A stretch of 8,355 nt of DNA. Origin: Mucilaginibacter sp. GTDB lineage: Bacteria > Bacteroidota > Bacteroidia > Sphingobacteriales > Sphingobacteriaceae. A program made the translations under genes and the position numbers. Shown here one piece after another: positions 1 through 7,500 of the stretch (position 1 is the first letter of the stretch; every line of letters starts with the position of its first letter). Location of the stretch: the NCBI GenBank assembly GCA_019235595.1, contig JAFAKI010000080.1:1-8355 (forward strand), read 5' to 3'. The notes below the pieces were generated by a model, which was given only the letters and a program-made list of their open reading frames with translations, made no database searches and was not told the origin of the DNA.

Positions 1-362
1 TGCTGAAATATTTATCGCAAAAACAAGTAAAGGTGATCATTACTACCGACCATGGGACCATCCGTGTAAAAAATCCAAGCAAGATCATCGGCGACCGGAA
101 TACCAATACCAACCTGCGCTACAAACAGGGAAAAAACCTGAACTTTAACGCGAAGGAAGTATTTCATATCCGCAACCCGCACGATATTATGTTGCCAAGG
201 CTGCATGTAAGTTCGAGCTTTGTATTTGCCAAGAATGACAGCTACTTCGTGTACCCGAATAACTATAATCATTTCGTGAATTTCTATAACGAGACCTTCC
301 AGCATGGTGGTATTTCGCTTGAGGAGATGATCATACCTGTTGTTACTTACGGGTCAAAGTAA
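1..362 (+). CDS. porX: PorX, T9SS response regulator / PglZ phosphatase-like protein (3' end only)
   Basis: This is the last 119 codons of a gene that begins before the window; the frame is read from base 3 and stops with TAA at 360-362. PorX is a cytoplasmic two-component response regulator of the type IX secretion system, with an N-terminal receiver domain and a C-terminal PglZ/alkaline-phosphatase-superfamily domain; only part of the latter is visible. Seen in the sequence: the metal-site motif TTDHGTI at visible residues 14-20, the stretch GDRNTNTNLRY, and the C-terminal FQHGGISLEEMIIPV block, whose His is a family metal ligand. The ending is typical of full-length family members, so the 3' end looks intact. 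Upstream in-frame GTG codons are internal, not starts. The following tsaE and alanine dehydrogenase genes are the usual Bacteroidota neighbours and support the assignment. The receiver domain cannot be checked here. Confidence 0.88.
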   Translation, partial: LKYLSQKQVKVIITTDHGTIRVKNPSKIIGDRNTNTNLRYKQGKNLNFNAKEVFHIRNPHDIMLPRLHVSSSFVFAKNDSYFVYPNNYNHFVNFYNETFQHGGISLEEMIIPVVTYGSK

Positions 363-369
363 TTGCAAT

Positions 370-543
370 ATGGTAATTGAAATTAGAAAAGAGGATACAC
401 CCGAAGAAGTTAAAACGAAGCTGAGAAATTTTTCACTGAAGAGAAGTAAGAATAAAAAGAAGCGTTTAACCCAATTTTTCGGTGTCCTTAAACTTAAAGA
501 AGATCCAGTAACACTTCAGCGGAGATGGCGCGGTCAGGCTTAA
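370..543 (+). CDS. Small VapB-like antitoxin protein without a toxin partner
   Basis: A 57-residue basic protein starting at ATG 370, seven bases after the porX stop; a TTG at 340 would extend the frame into porX and is less likely. The N-terminus (MVIEIRKEDTPEEVKTKL) is followed by a Lys/Arg-rich linker around residues 22-32 and the C-terminal block FFGVLKLKEDPVTLQRRWR. That layout, a short N-terminal part, a basic linker and an F-G-x-L-K-x-x-E-D...LQ+R-RxxW tail, resembles the small Bacteroidota antitoxins encoded before PIN-domain VapC toxins. The usual acidic/aromatic end (R-[DN]-E-W) is replaced here by RGQA and stop. No PIN-domain gene follows; tsaE starts 31 bp later. It may be a solitary antitoxin, a decayed module, or a protein with another DNA-binding role. 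The family assignment is by recalled pattern and moderate at best. Confidence 0.6.
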   Translation: MVIEIRKEDTPEEVKTKLRNFSLKRSKNKKKRLTQFFGVLKLKEDPVTLQRRWRGQA

Positions 544-561
544 AATCTGCTCGTGATATTA

Positions 562-569
562 TAACTTTG
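562..569 (+). promoter_or_regulatory. Possible -7 promoter element before tsaE
   Basis: TAACTTTG matches the Bacteroidetes -7 consensus TAnnTTTG exactly. It lies only 5 bases before the tsaE ATG, so a transcript from it would be nearly leaderless. No TTTG or TTG -33 element is found at the usual 19-base spacing, so this is a weak call. Confidence 0.33.
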
Positions 570-574
570 GCGGC

Positions 575-991
575 ATGAAATTGCCTGTTAAAAGCCTTGA
601 TGAACTCAAATATGCCGCAGAACAACTGATCAGCTTTGGCGGTTCGCAAAAGATATTCCTTTTTTATGGTGATATGGGCGCGGGTAAAACCACGCTCATT
701 AAATCACTTTGCGATAACCTGGGAGTAAAGGAGCCTGCAACCAGCCCTACATTTTCGATAGTGAACGAGTACCAGGGCGAATCATCCAGGATTTATCATT
801 TCGATTTTTACAGATTGAAAAATCAAAGTGAGGCTTTGGATCTGGGCTATGAAGAATACTTTTACTCGGGTAATTATTGCTTCATTGAGTGGCCCGAAAA
901 GATACCCGATTTATGGCCTGATCATTATATCCGCGTTGATATAGAGGTTTTGGGCGAAAATGAGCGCCTGTTAACCTTTGCGAAAATTTAG
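575..991 (+). CDS. tsaE: TsaE, ATPase for tRNA t6A37 modification
   Basis: A 138-residue P-loop protein of normal family length. TsaE works in the cytoplasm with TsaB and TsaD to place threonylcarbamoyl on A37 of ANN-decoding tRNAs; its ATP hydrolysis resets the TsaBD complex. Visible motifs: Walker A GDMGAGKTT at residues 32-40, the switch-like TSPTF at 56-60, HFDFYR at 75-80, and the IEWPEKI block at 104-110 near the C-terminus; all are family signatures. The start at ATG 575 gives a complete N-terminus (MKLPVKSLDEL) and there is no Shine-Dalgarno sequence, as is common in this phylum. The gene follows porX and the small antitoxin-like gene and precedes the alanine-dehydrogenase homologue on the same strand, an order common in Bacteroidota. 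Nothing looks broken. Confidence 0.95.
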   Translation: MKLPVKSLDELKYAAEQLISFGGSQKIFLFYGDMGAGKTTLIKSLCDNLGVKEPATSPTFSIVNEYQGESSRIYHFDFYRLKNQSEALDLGYEEYFYSGNYCFIEWPEKIPDLWPDHYIRVDIEVLGENERLLTFAKI

Positions 992-1043
992 TTCTGCAAC
1001 CCCGCTTTTTTTGCCTATCTTCAACAGCCAGAATTAAAGACAC

Positions 1044-2270
1044 ATGAGTTCGGAGTTATTCAGCGGTTTTTCCGATGTTGCCAAACAGGCGATGATGCAG
1101 CCTCAGGAGTCGATGCTTGAGGTGAAAACAAAAAAAAACAAGCTTCATATTGGTATCCCAAAAGAGACTTCTTTTCAGGAGAACAGGGTTGCTTTAACGC
1201 CCTTATCTGTTGCGTTGCTTATCAACAACGGCCACGAAGTAATACTGGAGAGCAATGCTGGCCAGGCTGCAAAATTCTCTGACAAAGACTACAGCGAGCA
1301 GGGCGCCAAGATAGTTTATGATTCCAAATCAGTGTATGAGGCAAATATTATCATTAAGATAGCTCCGCCTACTTTACAGGAGATTTCGATGATGAAATCG
1401 CACCAGATATTGATCTCGGCCTTGCAATTATCAACGCTACAGGCCGATTGCCTGCATGCTTTGATGCAAAAGAAGGTTACCGCTTTATGTTTTGAACATT
1501 TACGGGATGAAGGCAACGCGCTGAGCGTTGTCAGGGCGATGAGCGAGATTGTAGGTGCAACCTCGATATTGATAGCCGGCGAATATCTGAGCAATGTTTT
1601 TGACGGTAAGGGATTGATGCTGGGCGGCGTCACAGGCGTACCGCCCACTGAAATTGTGATATTAGGCGCAGGCACTGTAGGTGAATATGCTGCACGTACA
1701 GCCATTGCTTTAGGCGCCGAGGTTAAGGTTTTCGATCCATCAATCTACAAATTGCGTCGTTTGCAAAATAATATCGGTACCAGGGTTTTTACCTCGGTTG
1801 TGCAGCCTATTGTCTTAGAGAAGGCAATTACTACCTGCGACGTAGCTATTGGCGCTTTGCGTGCTGAAGATGGTCGCAGCCCGTGCATAGTATCTGAGAG
1901 TACTGTGAGCAGGATGAAACCTAATTCAGTCATTATCGATGTAAGCATTGACCAGGGCGGCTGCTTTGAAACTTCAGAGATAACTAACCATACTCATCCG
2001 GTGTTCCGCAAATATGATGTGATCCATTATTGCGTTCCGAACATTGCATCGCGTGTTGCACGCACAGCAACCTACGCGCTGACCAATATTTTTACCCCTA
2101 TTCTGCTAGACATCGGCGACCAGGGCGGACTCAAAAATTTGATCTGGAGAAAGGTCGGTGTACGTAATTCCGTATACATTTACGAAGGACAACTAACCAG
2201 CAAATACATCGGCGAGCGCTTTAATATCCCTTGTAAAGACCTGGATCTACTGATCGTTTCGCACAGATAA
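1044..2270 (+). CDS. ald: Alanine dehydrogenase family protein (catalytic Lys and His replaced)
   Basis: A 408-residue protein of the alanine dehydrogenase / PNT N-terminal family, with about 33 extra N-terminal residues compared with the usual 370. Seen: the substrate-domain start IGIPKE (36-41) and ENRVALTP (46-53), a Rossmann motif GAGTVG (208-213) followed by Asp231, which favours NAD over NADP, and SIDQGGCFETS (301-311) then HYCVPNI (328-334). Compared by eye with Mycobacterium tuberculosis AlaDH, Arg15 corresponds to Arg48 and Asp270 to Asp303, but Lys75 (in KVKEP) corresponds to Ala107 in IKIAPPT, and His96 (in FLHLA) corresponds to Gln128 in ALQLS. Both changed residues contact the substrate in true AlaDH, so NAD-dependent alanine/pyruvate interconversion should not be assumed. 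Homologues beside tsaE in other Bacteroidota seem, from memory, to share this. The start at ATG 1044 lies 52 bp after tsaE; a weak promoter-like TATCTTCA lies at 1016-1023. Gene symbol reflects family only. Confidence 0.85.
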   Translation: MSSELFSGFSDVAKQAMMQPQESMLEVKTKKNKLHIGIPKETSFQENRVALTPLSVALLINNGHEVILESNAGQAAKFSDKDYSEQGAKIVYDSKSVYEANIIIKIAPPTLQEISMMKSHQILISALQLSTLQADCLHALMQKKVTALCFEHLRDEGNALSVVRAMSEIVGATSILIAGEYLSNVFDGKGLMLGGVTGVPPTEIVILGAGTVGEYAARTAIALGAEVKVFDPSIYKLRRLQNNIGTRVFTSVVQPIVLEKAITTCDVAIGALRAEDGRSPCIVSESTVSRMKPNSVIIDVSIDQGGCFETSEITNHTHPVFRKYDVIHYCVPNIASRVARTATYALTNIFTPILLDIGDQGGLKNLIWRKVGVRNSVYIYEGQLTSKYIGERFNIPCKDLDLLIVSHR

Positions 2271-2332
2271 ACATCATCTGCGCAAAAAATATTGCTCAAA
2301 ATCAGCCGGTTAAGAAGATTTTAAAAAAATCC

Positions 2333-2362
2333 TTGTGGAATGAAAAAAGGTGGCTATATTTG
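2333..2362 (+). promoter_or_regulatory. Promoter of tRNA-Asp
   Basis: TTG (2333-2335), a 19-base spacer, then TATATTTG (2355-2362). This agrees with the Bacteroidetes housekeeping sigma consensus TTTG/TTG-N19-TAnnTTTG. The tRNA begins 11 bases after the -7 element, a normal distance. This is the best-formed promoter in the window. Confidence 0.75.
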
Positions 2363-2373
2363 CCATCCCAAAC

Positions 2374-2447
2374 GGAGTGGTAGTTCAGCTGGTTAGAATA
2401 CATGCCTGTCACGCATGGGGTCGCGGGTTCGAGTCCCGTCCATTCCG
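2374..2447 (+). tRNA. tRNA-Asp (anticodon GUC)
   Basis: A complete 74-base cloverleaf. Acceptor arms GGAGTGG (2374-2380) and CCATTCC (2440-2446) pair with one G-U; discriminator base G at 2447 is the Asp identity base. Anticodon stem CATGC/GCATG encloses CTGTCAC with anticodon GTC at 2408-2410. The T arm is GCGGG-TTCGAGT-CCCGT (2423-2439). CCA is not encoded (CTG follows). It has its own promoter upstream and a strong terminator 24 bases downstream, so it is a monocistronic unit. Its 3' half is a plausible attachment site for the integrase whose remnant lies about 250 bp downstream. Confidence 0.97.
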
Positions 2448-2471
2448 CTGATTTAAATGTCAAAAACAACT

Positions 2472-2507
2472 AAAAGTCTGTAAATTAAATATTTACAGAC
2501 TTTTTTT
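2472..2507 (+). terminator. Intrinsic terminator after tRNA-Asp
   Basis: A perfect 14-bp stem, AAAAGTCTGTAAAT (2472-2485) with its complement at 2491-2504, closes a 5-base loop and runs into seven T residues (2501-2507). The A-rich start of the left arm means it could also work in the other direction. Confidence 0.88.
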
Positions 2508-2545
2508 GTTCAAATAGGCCAAATTATTCAAGTTTTAGCATAAAA

Positions 2546-2594
2546 CTGGTGAGCAATTCGGTTGGCATATTTGAACAACGGAAATGCTCACCAG
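2546..2594. repeat. 10-bp inverted repeat CTGGTGAGCA / TGCTCACCAG
   Basis: CTGGTGAGCA (2546-2555) and its exact complement at 2585-2594, separated by 29 bases; counting four further inner positions, 13 of 14 pair. It lies between the tRNA terminator and the integrase remnant. It may be a protein-binding site, an integrase core or arm site of the former element, or the remains of a mobile-element end. Nothing in the sequence decides between these. Confidence 0.6.
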
Positions 2595-2648
2595 AAATGT
2601 TGTAATTAACTGATTTACAACCTGTTCAATAGCTAAACATCTTGACTG

Positions 2649-2692
2649 CAAATGATGAAATAAACAAATTTGTTTCACTTTTAAATCATTTG
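2649..2692. repeat. Nested palindromes just upstream of the integrase remnant
   Basis: An outer 8-bp inverted repeat, CAAATGAT (2649-2656) with ATCATTTG (2685-2692), encloses a perfect 14-bp palindrome AAACAAATTTGTTT (2662-2675). The outer right arm ends two bases before the ATG at 2695. Such symmetry next to the start suggests an operator of the old integrase gene or a hairpin covering its translation start; this is inference. Confidence 0.5.
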
Positions 2693-2694
2693 TA

Positions 2695-3070
2695 ATGAGG
2701 ACAAACATCAATTTGCTTTTCTATTTGAAAAAAAGATCAAACTACAAAAGCGGACCGGTAGCAATTTATTTAAGATTTACGGTTGAAGGACAGCGTGCGG
2801 AAGTGTCAACCGGAAAAACTTGTGAGCCCTTACGCTGGAACGCCCAGGCAGGTCGGGCTCATGGCACGAAGGAAGATGTCAGGATATTAAATGCATATCT
2901 TGATAAGTTAGAAGCGAAGACTCAGTAACTGCACAGCCTAATGATCATTAATCAAGACTTCATCACTGCCGAAACCCTCAAAAACCGGTTCATTGGAAAG
3001 CAGGAAAATGTACGGTCGCTGGTCAGTGTTTTCGAGGATAACAGCCAAAAAATGGAAAGCCTTGCTGAGA
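2695..3070 (+). pseudogene. Truncated tyrosine recombinase (Bacteroidetes Arm-domain integrase)
   Basis: The first 77 codons (stop TAA at 2926-2928) encode the N-terminal Arm DNA-binding domain of Bacteroidetes site-specific integrases: LLFYLKKRSNYKSGPVAIYL, then VEGQRAEVSTGKTCEPLRWN and a GRAHG turn. In intact relatives this domain continues through an INAYL-like helix and an I-T-A-E-x-x-K-N-R-F segment into a SAM-like core-binding domain. Exactly this continues here in the same frame past the stop: LHSLMIINQDFITAETLKNR, then FIGKQENVRSLVSVFEDNSQ and KMESLAE. The TAA is therefore an in-frame nonsense change, one base from CAA (Gln). Homology ends at about 3070, where the terminator of the convergent susCD operon begins. 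The catalytic R-H-R-Y domain (usually about 400 residues in total) is missing, so it cannot recombine DNA. It sits in the usual position for an element integrated at tRNA-Asp. Confidence 0.85.
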
Positions 3071-3072
3071 AT

Positions 3073-3114
3073 AAAAAGCGCCCATATTACTAAAATGGAG
3101 CAATATGAGCGCTT
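3073..3114 (-). terminator. Intrinsic terminator of the susC-susD operon
   Basis: Read on the minus strand, AAGCGCTCATATT and AATATGGGCGCTT form a 13-bp stem with one U-G pair and a 13-base loop, followed by a run of five T. It begins 5 bases after the susD stop. On the plus strand the same pair becomes an A-C mismatch without a T run, so it acts in the susD direction. Confidence 0.85.
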
Positions 3115-3119
3115 AGTTA

Positions 3120-4556
3120 TCAATTTACATCAAACCAAAGTTTTGTAGTCAAAACATCAGGGCCCTGATCAGCAACTGCTGCTTTGTAATTTGTTCCGTT
3201 TAGCGATTGCTCAGTTCCGGGATATATAAACCTAACCGGCAATTTGCCGCCAAGCGTACCCGCAACCGCCGGCTGAAGCTGTGGGTAATCCAACCTGCGC
3301 CATTCCGCAAATGCCTCAAGTCCCTGTCCGAATAGGGCGATCCATTTTTGTTCGCCAATTGATTTTTTATAGTTAGTCGGATCATATTGAACAGCAGCTG
3401 ATGCTGTATAGGTGGCAATTGCGCCGTTGGCAATTCCATATTGTTGCAATGACGCGGTGACAGCCTGGTTGTATAAGCTTGCTGCATCTTCAGTTGTCAG
3501 ACCGCGCGCAGCTGCTTCGGCCCTGTCAAACAGCACCTCAGCGTAGCTTATGATCACGGCCGGTGCATGTGGTGCGCGGAAATAGGCACCTGGTTTGGAC
3601 GTTTTAGTAAAGCCCAGGCTGCTGGCATCGCCAACAAGCAAACCGTTTGGTATACCGACATATGTTTGTGGTGTCGGATCTTGCGTCGGGCTTGCATAGA
3701 TAGGCAGCCGCGGATCATTCAAGGAAACCAGTTTATCTACAATGGTCTTACTAACACGGTAATCGTCGCGCGTATCAAACAAATTACTTACCGGGTTTTG
3801 ATTAGGCGAATCCTGGTAAACCAGTTGCGCAATCTCGCTATTTGAACTAATATAACCACTACCTTCCGCTTGTACGTCACCCAGAACTTGCTTGGACTTG
3901 ACAGGATCACGATCAGCTATACGTAGAGCTATGCGCAGGCGTAATGAATTAGCAAATTTTTTCCAAAGTGCGATATTATTACCATAAATAATGTCACCGG
4001 CAATTGCTTTACCAGCAGGATTCAACGCCGCCTGAGCAGCTTTAAGGTCGTCAAGCAAACCATAGTATACATCCTTCTGTGTATCATAGGCTGGCGTTAT
4101 ATATTGATCTATATTTGCTGCCTGTTTGTAGGGAATGTCTCCAAAGGCATCAGTTAACAAGGAGAATGTCCAGGAGCGCAACACTAACGCCACCCCTTTG
4201 TAATTTGGATTTCCCTGGGCATCCGCTAACTTGATGATCTGGTTGAGGTTGACGATACTTTTCGAATAACCCACGGTCCATAGTTCCTGGAATGAACTGT
4301 TAGTGTATATGTATCTGTCGGGGTCGGTATATTGAATTTTTGCCCAATACTGTACAAACAGCAAACTGGCATCCATGTTATTGGCTACACCCCAATAGGT
4401 ATCGGCCGTCGCTTTTGTAGCAGCGGTAAGTAAGTAATTGGGCTGCGCTGTTTGTGAGCCATTCGGATTCTGGTTGATCGTGACCAGTTCTTTTTTGCAC
4501 GATGCTGCTGATAATAAAAGCAGGCCGGCTATGATAGTTTTATATTTAAATTTCAT
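3120..4556 (-). CDS. SusD/RagB family outer-membrane nutrient-binding lipoprotein (SusD-like_2 type)
   Basis: A 478-residue lipoprotein that should cap the SusC barrel on the cell surface and capture the ligand. The signal peptide (residues 1-19, KYKTIIAGLLLLSAAS) ends at lipobox Cys20; the following KKE partly resembles the Lys plus acidic surface-export signal described for Bacteroidota lipoproteins. Family marks: NQNPNGS near the start (28-34), the SusD hallmark FGDIPY (138-143), FANSLRLRIALRI (201-213), SYAEVLFDRAEAAARG (337-352), and EQKWIALFGQGLEAFAEWRR (402-421). These fit the SusD-like_2 (PF12771) branch better than classic starch SusD. The start is five bases after the susC stop, so the two are co-transcribed, and a terminator follows at once. 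No glycosidase, peptidase or sigma/anti-sigma gene is in view, so the substrate (glycan, peptide or other) cannot be stated. Confidence 0.94.
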   Translation of the reverse strand: MKFKYKTIIAGLLLLSAASCKKELVTINQNPNGSQTAQPNYLLTAATKATADTYWGVANNMDASLLFVQYWAKIQYTDPDRYIYTNSSFQELWTVGYSKSIVNLNQIIKLADAQGNPNYKGVALVLRSWTFSLLTDAFGDIPYKQAANIDQYITPAYDTQKDVYYGLLDDLKAAQAALNPAGKAIAGDIIYGNNIALWKKFANSLRLRIALRIADRDPVKSKQVLGDVQAEGSGYISSNSEIAQLVYQDSPNQNPVSNLFDTRDDYRVSKTIVDKLVSLNDPRLPIYASPTQDPTPQTYVGIPNGLLVGDASSLGFTKTSKPGAYFRAPHAPAVIISYAEVLFDRAEAAARGLTTEDAASLYNQAVTASLQQYGIANGAIATYTASAAVQYDPTNYKKSIGEQKWIALFGQGLEAFAEWRRLDYPQLQPAVAGTLGGKLPVRFIYPGTEQSLNGTNYKAAVADQGPDVLTTKLWFDVN

Positions 4557-4561
4557 GTTGT

Positions 4562-7500
4562 TTAGAATTTGAGGTTGATATTAAAGCCTATATTGCGGAC
4601 AGTCGGTAAAGTAAGGTCTTCGAGGCCTTGGCCATTACCGGTATTGAATGCGGTTTCGGGATCAATATTTGGCACATTTTTATCAATGATCCATAGGTTA
4701 CGCCCTACTAATGAGATGGTAGCCGACTGCAGGCCAGCGCCTTTGATCCAGGCAGATGGCAGCGAATAACCAAATTTTACCTCACGCAGTTTAATATAGG
4801 TCGCATTATAAACGAATGCTTCATCAACATTGGTAAACCCTTTGTAATAAGACTGGGCGGGCAGAATGACAGTGTTATTTGCTCCGCTAGCAGTTACGCC
4901 GTTAAAGATCATACCGTCATGATATATGGTTTCCCCATTAGGACCGGCACTGCCCTGGACTGCGGCGACAGAAGTGTTATTGTTAGGGTAGTAATAACTC
5001 AGGCCTCCGTTTTGAGCGCCTCTGCCCGGAAGGGTTGATGCCAAAACGCCTGTGTAAGTGCCGGTACGATTTGTATTCGAGTAAATAGAACCCCCAAAGT
5101 GGCCGTCTATCAGGAAACTCAAGTTAAACCGTTTGTAAGTAAAGCTATTATTGATGCTTCCAAGCCAGTCCGGTGTGTATTTCCCAAGATATTGTTTAGT
5201 CGGATTGATTACAGGAGTACCATTGGCACCGATGATGATCTGTCCGGCCGCGTTACGCTGGTATGCATTTCCGTAAATTGTTCCATATGGTTGGCCGAGA
5301 GCCGCCAGGATCTGTACGGTCCGGTCGCTGCCTAAAACGATGCTCTGCAAACGCCCATCGGCATCAAGCGATGCAACTTTACTACGGTTCAATGAGTAGT
5401 TGGTGGTAATATCCCAGCTAAAACTTGTGGATTTAACGGGAGTTAACCCCAATTGTACTTCGATACCCTTGTTATTGATACGACCCCCATTGATCACTTT
5501 TTGGCTAAAACCGGTTGAGGGACTTACGTCCACAGTCAATATTTGGTTCACGCTATTAGTATTATAGGCGCTGAAATCAAGATGCACTCTGTCCTGGAAG
5601 AATCCGAGTTCAAAACCAGCTTCAGCTGACGTAGTAGTTTCTGGTTTCAGGTGATCATTCAGATCAATTGAAGGAGAGCTTTGTTGCGGGTTACCGGCAA
5701 AAGGGGCAGTAAATGTGTAGGCGTTAAGTAGCTGATATGGCGTTGTAGCTTTACCTACTTTTGACCAGCCGCCCCGGAGTTTAGCATAGGTAAGCACATC
5801 GCTTTTAATATCCAGTGCCTCTGAAAGTACCAAACTTCCGTTGACTGAAGGATAGAAATAAGAAAGATTTGCAGCTGGCAGGGTCGACGACCAGTCATTA
5901 CGGCCCGTCAAATTAAGAAACGCATAGTTTCGGAAGCCGATCTGAGCGGAACCAAAATAGCTATAGGTTTTAAGTTTGCCATAATAATTTGACGAAACCA
6001 GCGGATCGCGTGAATTACTTAGGGTATACAAGCCGGCAACTGCCAGTTTCGGTGCCACCTGGTCATTTTCCTCGTTTAATATCGTATTGATGTTGCCGCC
6101 AGCCATAAGGTCGAGCGAAAAGTCTTTATCTAACTTTTTGGTGTACTGTAATCGGCCCTCGGTATTGGTTTCATTGACGGTATAAACGTCTTCTTCATAA
6201 GAACCGAAAGGGGTACCATTGGTTCCGTATGCAACCTTTATCTTGCGTTTATCATTATAATAATCGGTACCTGTTCGGAAATTGGCAGAAAGACCGTCGA
6301 TTATTTTGTAGTTCAGTTCTACACTGCCAATGATGCGGTTTTTATGCTGGCCGACGGTATTTTCATAAGCAAGCCAGTAAGGGTTGCTGTAGTAACTGTT
6401 ATTCCAGTTAAAAGTGTTGCCATTAGCATCCTTATAGTTTTTCAGCTGGTTGATGTCAACCTGGCGACCGAACCAGGTAAATTGCAACATAGTACTTGTT
6501 GCCCTTTTTCCGTAAGCACCAGGCAGATTATCTGCATCATCTTTAATATAGTTGGCTATAGTCGTTACGGTCAAGTTAGGAGCTAATTTGAAACTTGAGT
6601 TCAACAGAAAGGAATTTCTTCCCTGCGAGCTATTAGGTACTATACCAGTTTGATGCAAATTATTATATGAAAGCCGGTAATCTGCTTTGTCGTTGCTTCC
6701 CGTTAAAGCCACGCCGTTATTAAGTGTAACTCCTGTTCTGAAAAAGTCCCTGACATTATTTGGATGAGGAACGAAAGGGACGGCCTGTCCGTTTGAGTAG
6801 AATTGAGGTATCAACCGGCCGTCCAATGGCGGTCCCCAGCTTTCATCTACACCGTCATTCACGCCTCCGCCTTTACCATCCACATAGCTAAACTGGCCGT
6901 TTGATCCCTGTCCATATTCGTTTTGATAGGTTGGCAATAACTGCACGGTTGAAAAAGTGGCATTGGAATTAAGACTGATGCCAACTCCTTTCGAGCCTTT
7001 CCCCGTTTTCGTTTTAATAAGGATTACGCCAGCAGCTGCCCGGTATCCATACAATGCAGCCGCATTCGGCCCCTTCAATACACTCACAGATTCTATATCT
7101 TCTACGTTAAAGTCGGCTATGGCATTAGCGAAATCCCTCGAGCCATTTGTGCCCAAAAACTGCGAGTTGTCCACAATGACACCGTCAACTACAAACAGCG
7201 GCTGATTATTTCCGGCAATAGAAGTTTCGCCACGTATAATGATACGGGACGAACCCATATCACCCTGACTGTTGGTGACAGTTACGCCCGCAATTTTACC
7301 GGCAAGCGCATTCACCAGGTTGGTTTCCTTTGCTTCATCGATATCTTTTGCTTTCAGCCCCTGCACGGAATAGCCTAAAGATTTTTTATCCTTGGAAATA
7401 TTAAGCGCCGTGATCACTACTTCATTAAGAGAGTTCTGGGCTTCCTGTAATGCGATCTGTAAGTTCCCTACTGTTTGTTTTACAATGATTTCCTGGGTCG

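Noticed and set aside
2311..2336. A-rich hairpin after the alanine-dehydrogenase homologue (AAGATTTT ... AAATCCTT)
   Set aside because: The stem is short, with a bulge, and has no T run after it on the plus strand, so it is not supported as a terminator.
3083..3142. A +1-frame stretch reading KMEQYERLVINLH that could continue the integrase core-binding domain
   Set aside because: It lies largely within the susCD terminator stem and the susD 3' end, which explain the bases fully; the resemblance to an R-Y-E-x-L helix is too short to count.
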